Shown in pieces: positions 31,677 to 35,779 of a stretch of DNA of 35,779 nt. Origin of the DNA: Pseudomonadota bacterium (GTDB taxonomy: Bacteria > Desulfobacterota > Desulfovibrionia > Desulfovibrionales > Desulfovibrionaceae); NCBI GenBank assembly GCA_018822105.1, contig JAHJLB010000035.1, positions 1-35,779 of the forward strand, in the 5' to 3' direction. The position numbers were made by a program, and so were the translations under genes. The notes under the pieces were generated by a model, which ran no database searches, was not told the origin of the DNA, and worked only from the letters and a program-made list of their open reading frames with translations. Each line of letters opens with the position of its first letter. Positions within the stretch are counted from its first letter, which is position 1.

Positions 31677-32091
31677 TCTTGACGAGCACGCGCTTGGCGC
31701 GGCCGCCGTCGAACTCGCCGTAGAAGACCTGCTCCCAGGGCCCCAGGTCGAGCCTGCCGCCCGTGACGGCCAGCACGGCCTCGCGGCCCATGACCTGGCG
31801 CTTCAGGTGCGCGTCGGCGTTGTCCTCGCCGCCATGCCGCGGGTCGTTGTGGCGATACTGGCCCACGGGCTCGTGCGGGGCCAGGCGCTCCAGCCAGGCC
31901 TCGTAGTCGTGGTGCAGGCCGGGCTCGTCGTCGTTGACGAAGACGCTGGCGGTGATGTGCATGGCGTTGACCAGGCACAGGCCCTCGGCGATGCCCGAGG
32001 CCTCGATGGCGGCCTGGACCTGGGGCGTGATGTTCACGAACCCGCGCCGGCCCGCGATGTTGAGCCAGAGCTCCTGGCGGTGGTGCTTCAT
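31663..32091 (-). CDS. yjbQ: YjbQ/UPF0047 family protein
   Basis: A 142-residue protein of the YjbQ family, small trimeric beta proteins. E. coli YjbQ has weak thiamine-phosphate synthase activity, so the true role is unsettled. Diagnostic segments are [38 protein letters not shown] and [16 protein letters not shown], carrying the conserved His/Asp site, then [20 protein letters not shown]. Length and motifs are complete. The start follows GGAGGCGGCCC. Its 3' end overlaps that of the 178-residue unknown gene by 14 bases in a convergent arrangement, with no room for a terminator between them. Confidence 0.95.
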   Translation of the reverse strand: MKHHRQELWLNIAGRRGFVNITPQVQAAIEASGIAEGLCLVNAMHITASVFVNDDEPGLHHDYEAWLERLAPHEPVGQYRHNDPRHGGEDNADAHLKRQVMGREAVLAVTGGRLDLGPWEQVFYGEFDGGRAKRVLVKIIGE

Positions 32092-32149
32092 GGGCCGCCT
32101 CCGGCTTCGGGCGGTTGCCTTCCTGGCCCCGCTGCCCTATCCTGCCGCC

Positions 32150-32431
32150 ATGTACGGCGACGATGAATTCTATTCCCCCAGGGACCCCGGCCTGCCGCCG
32201 CTCTCCTGCGTGGGCTGCGGCTGGTGCTGCCTGGACAACCCCTGCGAGGTGTCCCAGGCGGTCTACGGCTACACTCCGCGCTGCCCGGCCCTGGAATGGA
32301 CCGGCGCGCGCTACGTCTGCGCCTTGGTGCTGCGGCCGCAGGCCGGCGTGGACCTCGCGCCCCTGTTCGTGGGCCAGGGCTGCTGCGCCCGGCACAACGC
32401 CTGGCGGGACGCGGTGCAGGAGCGCCCCTAG
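32150..32431 (+). CDS. Small cysteine-cluster protein (YkgJ-like)
   Basis: A 93-residue protein with nine cysteines (20, 23, 26, 27, 32, 45, 57, 78, 79). The dense motif CVGCGWCCLDNPC resembles the CxxCxxCC cluster of YkgJ-type zinc/iron-chelating proteins, and CC at 78-79 completes a possible site. It is shorter than most YkgJ proteins, and the sequence outside the cysteines is not recognised, so the family name is tentative. The start ATG lacks a strong ribosome site (CCTGCCGCC). Divergent from yjbQ; 16 bases separate its end from that of the DUF3859-like gene on the other strand. Confidence 0.7.
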   Translation: MYGDDEFYSPRDPGLPPLSCVGCGWCCLDNPCEVSQAVYGYTPRCPALEWTGARYVCALVLRPQAGVDLAPLFVGQGCCARHNAWRDAVQERP

Positions 32432-32447
32432 CCCGCGCGAGCAGCCC

Positions 32448-33005
32448 CTACCTGCGCACCGCCACCCGGAACTCCTTCTGCACCATCACCTGGCCCTCGA
32501 AGAGCAGCTCGATGACGTACTCGCCGGGGACCAGGCCCTCGGGCGTGTCGAAGCTCCACACCGCGTGCTCCGGCTGGCCGATGACCCGTTCGAAGGTCGC
32601 CGTGCTGCGGGTCATGGCCTCCCTGGTCTCCGGGTTGACCATCTCCGGGTGGCGCACGGCCACCTCGATGGGCACGCTCGCGCCCTTGGGCGCGCCGCGG
32701 AGCACGTACTTCATGCCGATGCTGGTGCCGAGCCGGGCGTCCACCAGGGTGCTCTTGCGCACCAGCTTGAAATCCCGGGCCCGGTCCTTGATGCCGTCGG
32801 CGATGGTGGGCGACTTCTCGCGGCTCTGCACCGTGGAGGTGTAGATCCCGAACTCCAGCACCTTGATGCCGGTGACCTTGGGCGGGGCAGGCTGTGCGGC
32901 CTGGGCCTTCCTCTGCGCCTTGGCGGCGCCGGCCGGGGCGGCCAGGGCCAGGGCCAAAAGCGCGGCCAGGGCCAAGACCAGCAGGCCTGTTCGTGTCTGT
33001 TTCAT
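32448..33005 (-). CDS. Exported DUF3859-like protein
   Basis: A 185-residue secreted protein. Residues 1-~28 are a Sec signal peptide (MKQTRTGLL, then a Leu/Ala core ending APAGAA). The mature part starts with a Lys/Ala/Pro-rich stretch and continues as a beta-rich domain: VTGIKVLEFGIYTSTVQSRE, STLVDARLGTSIGMKYVL, HAVWSFDTPEGLVPGEYVIE and FEGQVMVQKEFRVAV. The IEFGIY-type opening and GEYVIELLF close fit DUF3859 as I recall it; its function is unknown. The start follows AAGGAGGACGCC, which excludes the upstream Met at 33092. Probably a single-gene unit. Confidence 0.8.
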   Translation of the reverse strand: MKQTRTGLLVLALAALLALALAAPAGAAKAQRKAQAAQPAPPKVTGIKVLEFGIYTSTVQSREKSPTIADGIKDRARDFKLVRKSTLVDARLGTSIGMKYVLRGAPKGASVPIEVAVRHPEMVNPETREAMTRSTATFERVIGQPEHAVWSFDTPEGLVPGEYVIELLFEGQVMVQKEFRVAVRR

Positions 33006-33203
33006 GGCGTCCTCCTTGCAGGTTGAGCGGTGTTGCCCCGCGTTGTCCGGCGCGGGCCGGGATGCCGGGGCGCCCCTGGAAGGCCGGCGCAAAGTCCTGA
33101 ACCATGCGCCAGGGCTCGTGCGCCCTGCTCGGGGCTGGTGCAGACGGGCGGGTCTTTCTCCCCGGCGGCGGCCTGGGGCAAAAGGCGCTCCCTGGGGCCG
33201 GCC

Positions 33204-34307
33204 CTAAACCCCCAGGCTCTGGCGCAGCGCGTCCAGGCGCAGATGCTTGGCCACCAGCTCCGCGCCCTGGCGCACCTTCACGGCGTCGCGCATCTTGTGG
33301 CGGGTGAGCAGGTTCTCCATCTTCTTGGCCACGGTGAAGGTGTCCTCGCGCACGATGATGATGGAGGTCTCCATGACCTCGGAACGCGTGAGGATGACGT
33401 CGTTGGGGTACAGGTTTCCCGTGAGCACCAGGCAGGGGCAGTCGCCCTCCAGGGCCACCAGTTGCACGTCGGAGCGGTCGCCGCCGACGATGACCGCCGC
33501 GTTCTTCTTCTTGCGGAAGTGCAGCATGAAGTTCTCCACCTGCATGGTGCCGATGAGGAACTGCGAGACCACGCGGTCGGTCTTGTGGTGCGCGCTGATG
33601 ACCTTGCCGCCCAGGCGCGTGGCCAGGTCGCCCACGGTGATGGAGCCCATGAGCGGGTCGCGCGGGAGGATGCCCAAGACCGGGATGCCGCGGCTCTCCA
33701 GGAACGGGGCCAGGTGCCCGGCCACCTCCTCCAGGAAGGCCGGGGGCACGTCGTTCAGGATCACGCCCGCCAGGGCCGGACCCAGCTGCTCGCCCAGCAT
33801 GAGCAGCAGGTCGTAGTTCAGCTCCTTTTCGAAGCGGTCGATGACCACGGCCTTGAAGGCGCCGCCGCTTTGGCCCAGGGCCTTGACCATGCCCACGGCG
33901 TCCAGGCCGGAATACTTGCCCGAGTACATGCTGCCGCTGCCCGCCACGAGCATGACGTCGCGCCCCTGGGCCAGGCCCTGGTAGGCACGGACCACCTGGC
34001 CCATGAGCCCGCCGTCGGCTATGCCCGGCAGTCGGCCCTCGAAGGCGTCCATCTTGAAGTCGTGGGTCACCACCACCGGGGTCATGGCCTGGCCCGTGTG
34101 CGCCGGGTCCCCGTCCAGGCCCAGGGCCGCGCGCACAAAGAGCGCGTCCTCGTCGGCCAGGCCCTGGGGGGTCTCCACGGGCATGGCCCCCACGGGCTTC
34201 ATGTAGCCGATGGACAGGCCGGCCTTCTGGAAGGCCAGGCCCAGGCCCACGGTGACGGTGTTCTTCCCGGAATAGCCCGAGGTGGAGCCGATGTAGAGTC
34301 CGGGCAT
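33204..34307 (-). CDS. DRTGG-domain P-loop protein (phosphotransacetylase-associated family)
   Basis: A 367-residue cytoplasmic protein. Residues 1-~210 are a BioD-like (AAA_26) nucleotide-binding domain with loop GSTSGYSGKNTV (Lys15), then VGYMKPVGAMPVE-type text and DVMLVAGSGSMYSGKYSGLD. Residues ~215-330 are a DRTGG domain (GSITVGDLATRLGGKVIS, FLIGTMQVENFMLHFRKKKN, VIVGGDRSDVQLVAL). Asn follows the P-loop Lys where Thr or Ser is usual. Related domains form the N-terminal, regulatory part of long phosphotransacetylases; no acyltransferase domain is present here. It lies 36 bases after the acyl-CoA ligase gene on the same strand, pointing to a regulatory or acyl-phosphate role in acetyl-CoA metabolism. 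Confidence 0.85.
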   Translation of the reverse strand: MPGLYIGSTSGYSGKNTVTVGLGLAFQKAGLSIGYMKPVGAMPVETPQGLADEDALFVRAALGLDGDPAHTGQAMTPVVVTHDFKMDAFEGRLPGIADGGLMGQVVRAYQGLAQGRDVMLVAGSGSMYSGKYSGLDAVGMVKALGQSGGAFKAVVIDRFEKELNYDLLLMLGEQLGPALAGVILNDVPPAFLEEVAGHLAPFLESRGIPVLGILPRDPLMGSITVGDLATRLGGKVISAHHKTDRVVSQFLIGTMQVENFMLHFRKKKNAAVIVGGDRSDVQLVALEGDCPCLVLTGNLYPNDVILTRSEVMETSIIIVREDTFTVAKKMENLLTRHKMRDAVKVRQGAELVAKHLRLDALRQSLGV

Positions 34308-34343
34308 GCCGCCCTCCTTCAGGTGTCGTCTGATGTTGTCGCT

Positions 34344-35779
34344 TCAGCCCAGGGTCAGGCGCGCCCCGGCGATGAACACGCCGGAAGGCCCGGCCAGCAC
34401 GGGCGAGAGTTCCACCCCGGCCAGCACCGGCAGGCGCAGGGCCAGGCGCGAAAGGCCAAGGAGCAGCCGCTCCAGGGCGCTCAGGGAGACCACCGCGCCG
34501 CCGCGCGCCCCGCGCAGGAGCGGATAGAAGCGCACCTCGCGCAGCATGGCGCGCGCGTCCTCCGGGGCCATGGGGGCCAGCCGGTGCGCAACATCCCCCA
34601 GAAGCTCGCTCGACACCCCGGCCAGGCCAAAGGATACCAGGGGGCCGAACTGCGGGTCGCGGGTGAAGCCCGCCACCAGCTCGAAGCCGCCTTCTCCCGG
34701 CTGGGCCGGGGCCGCCTGCACCAGGCAGCCCGTGACGTAGGCCTCCGGCCTGAGGCGCGCGGCGCGGCTGGTGAGGGCCAGAAAGGCGCGGCGCACCGAG
34801 TCCTCGTCCTCCATGCGTGGAAACCCTGCGCCGGGCCGGACGTCCGACCAGCCGCCGGACCAGCCGGCGGACCAGGCCCCCGCGGCCGGGCCGGAATCGG
34901 GCGTGGCCAGGCGCAGGGACACGGGCAGGCCGATCTCCCCGGCCAGGCGCACGGCCTCGGCGCTGGTGCGCGCCAGGCCCGTGGTCAGCACCGGCAGCCC
35001 GGCCGCATGCACCGCCTCCAGGGCCTCCACGCCGATGATCTCGATGAGGCCGCGGGCCTTGGCCGCCTCCACAATGAAGCGCGCCTCCTCGTCCCAGGGC
35101 GCCTCGCAGGAGCCGCCGCCCGCCTGGGCGTCCTGGCCGTCGCAGGACAGCGGCGGCGGCGGGGCCTTCTGGAGGCGCCGGGAGCGCAGATACAGGGCGT
35201 CCAGGGCGTCCACGGCGGCCTCGGGAAAGTCGAAGCAGGGGATGCCCGCGGCCTGGAGCAGCTCGCGCCCGGCGCGCACGCTTTCGCGGCCCATGAAGCA
35301 GGCGGCCAGGGGCTTGCGCCGGCCCTGGGCGTCGAGGTTCTCCGGCCCCTGGGCGATGTCGATGACCGCGCGGGCCGTGGCCTCGGCCTGGGCCGAGGCC
35401 GTGGGGGTCAGGATCACCAGCAGGGCATGGGTCTGGGGGTCCGCGGCCAGGGCGGCCAGGGCGGCGCGGTAGCGCTCGGGCCCGGCGTCGCCCAGGATGT
35501 CGACGGGGTTGTAGGCCGAGGCGAAGCCCGGCAGGGTCTCCGCCAGGCGGGCCAGGGTGTCGGCGGACGGGCGCGGCAGGGACAGGGAGCTCCTGGCGCA
35601 GGCGTCCGCGGCCAGGATGCCGGGGCCGCCGGAATTGGTGAGGATGGCCAGGCCGCCGCCCCCCGGCAGCGGCTGGGTGGCGAAGGCCTGGGCCAGGCCG
35701 AAGAGCTGGGCCGATTCCTCCACCTGCAGCACCCCCGACTGGAGGAAGGCCGCGCGGTAGGCCGCCGGCGAGCCCGACA
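34344..35779 (-). CDS. Acyl-CoA (acetate) ligase, ADP-forming type, partial at right edge
   Basis: The frame remains open to base 35779, so the N-terminus (normally a CoA-binding Rossmann domain) lies outside. The visible ~478 codons begin in the succinyl-CoA-ligase-like flavodoxin domain (YRAAFLQSGVLQVEESAQLF, LAILTNSGGPGILAADAC). They continue into an ATP-grasp_5-like domain (VEALEAVHAAGLPVLTTGLA, LVAGFTRDPQFGPLVSFGLA, HRLAPMAPEDARAMLREVRF). Such ligases interconvert acyl-CoA with acid while forming ATP. The ATP-grasp part departs from the family: Arg stands where the Lys of PVxLK is expected, and the HK(S/T)(D/E)xGGV segment is replaced by a Gly/Trp/Ser repeat. ATP binding may be lost. Probably co-transcribed with the DRTGG gene. 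Confidence 0.85.
   Translation of the reverse strand, partial: SGSPAAYRAAFLQSGVLQVEESAQLFGLAQAFATQPLPGGGGLAILTNSGGPGILAADACARSSLSLPRPSADTLARLAETLPGFASAYNPVDILGDAGPERYRAALAALAADPQTHALLVILTPTASAQAEATARAVIDIAQGPENLDAQGRRKPLAACFMGRESVRAGRELLQAAGIPCFDFPEAAVDALDALYLRSRRLQKAPPPPLSCDGQDAQAGGGSCEAPWDEEARFIVEAAKARGLIEIIGVEALEAVHAAGLPVLTTGLARTSAEAVRLAGEIGLPVSLRLATPDSGPAAGAWSAGWSGGWSDVRPGAGFPRMEDEDSVRRAFLALTSRAARLRPEAYVTGCLVQAAPAQPGEGGFELVAGFTRDPQFGPLVSFGLAGVSSELLGDVAHRLAPMAPEDARAMLREVRFYPLLRGARGGAVVSLSALERLLLGLSRLALRLPVLAGVELSPVLAGPSGVFIAGARLTLG
34846..34876. repeat. 12-bp tandem repeat inside the acyl-CoA ligase gene
   Basis: Copies GACCAGCCGCCG (34846-34857) and GACCAGCCGGCG (34858-34869), then GACCAGG. 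On the coding strand they give the Gly-Trp-Ser-rich tract (AWSAGWSGGWSDV) at the spot where an ATP-grasp motif is expected. Confidence 0.8.

Noticed and set aside
1-35779. CRISPR array, insertion sequence, rRNA, tRNA or known riboswitch
   Set aside because: No regularly spaced repeats, transposase, terminal inverted repeats or recognisable RNA fold seen on either strand.

Overview
The window is very G+C-rich and densely coded. It looks like a chromosomal segment of a Desulfovibrio-type sulfate reducer (Desulfovibrionales). That placement is an inference from gene content: a CobA-HemD fusion, a DRTGG-domain protein beside an ADP-forming acyl-CoA ligase, a BPL_N-domain protein, and a large PAS/PocR hybrid kinase. 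I see no rRNA, tRNA, CRISPR array or insertion sequence. Both ends cut through genes: a secretin at the left edge and an acyl-CoA ligase at the right edge.

Layout. 1-4932 (minus) is a type IV pilus / MSHA-like assembly operon: a PilM-PilN (MshI/GspL-like) fusion, then PilO-, PilP- and PilQ/MshL-like proteins, with overlapping stops and starts. 5272-6258 (plus) is cheV behind a possible sigma-28 promoter, and it converges on topA (6348-8792, minus). Divergent from topA are a 96-residue protein of unknown function and a less G+C-rich gene for a stand-alone HsdR-N-type nuclease domain (9417-10490), probably acquired by transfer. 10575-15642 (minus) is a tight operon: valS, a GNAT-cupin fusion, and cobA-hemD. 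Divergent from it are a BPL_N/amidotransferase-like protein and an integral-membrane acyltransferase. A previously easily missed 27-residue single-span membrane protein gene lies at 18337-18420.

18575-20211 (minus) is a translationally coupled lrp-ald pair (alanine sensing and oxidation). An AT-rich, repeat-bearing control region separates it from a MerR-like regulator (20412-21116), which is followed by htpG (21237-23156). 23365-30525 (minus) is a signalling block: a hybrid histidine kinase with an ABC-type periplasmic sensor, a PhoR-like kinase and a GGDEF diguanylate cyclase. 30586-32431 holds small proteins: a PPC/DUF296 protein, an unknown membrane protein, YjbQ and a cysteine-cluster protein. 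32448-33005 is a DUF3859-like exported protein. 33204-35779 (minus) is an acyl-CoA ligase (ADP-forming type) followed by a DRTGG protein, probably tied to acetyl-CoA/acetate energy metabolism.

Most of the window is ordinary core metabolism and signalling. I did not find one clear, self-contained new multi-gene system. The best leads are the 27-residue membrane protein with its own promoter, the transferred HsdR-N-like gene with an operator-like dyad, the acyl-CoA ligase whose ATP-grasp motif appears replaced by a 12-bp repeat, an apparently leaderless topA, and a GGDEF protein with a cysteine cluster and no I-site.
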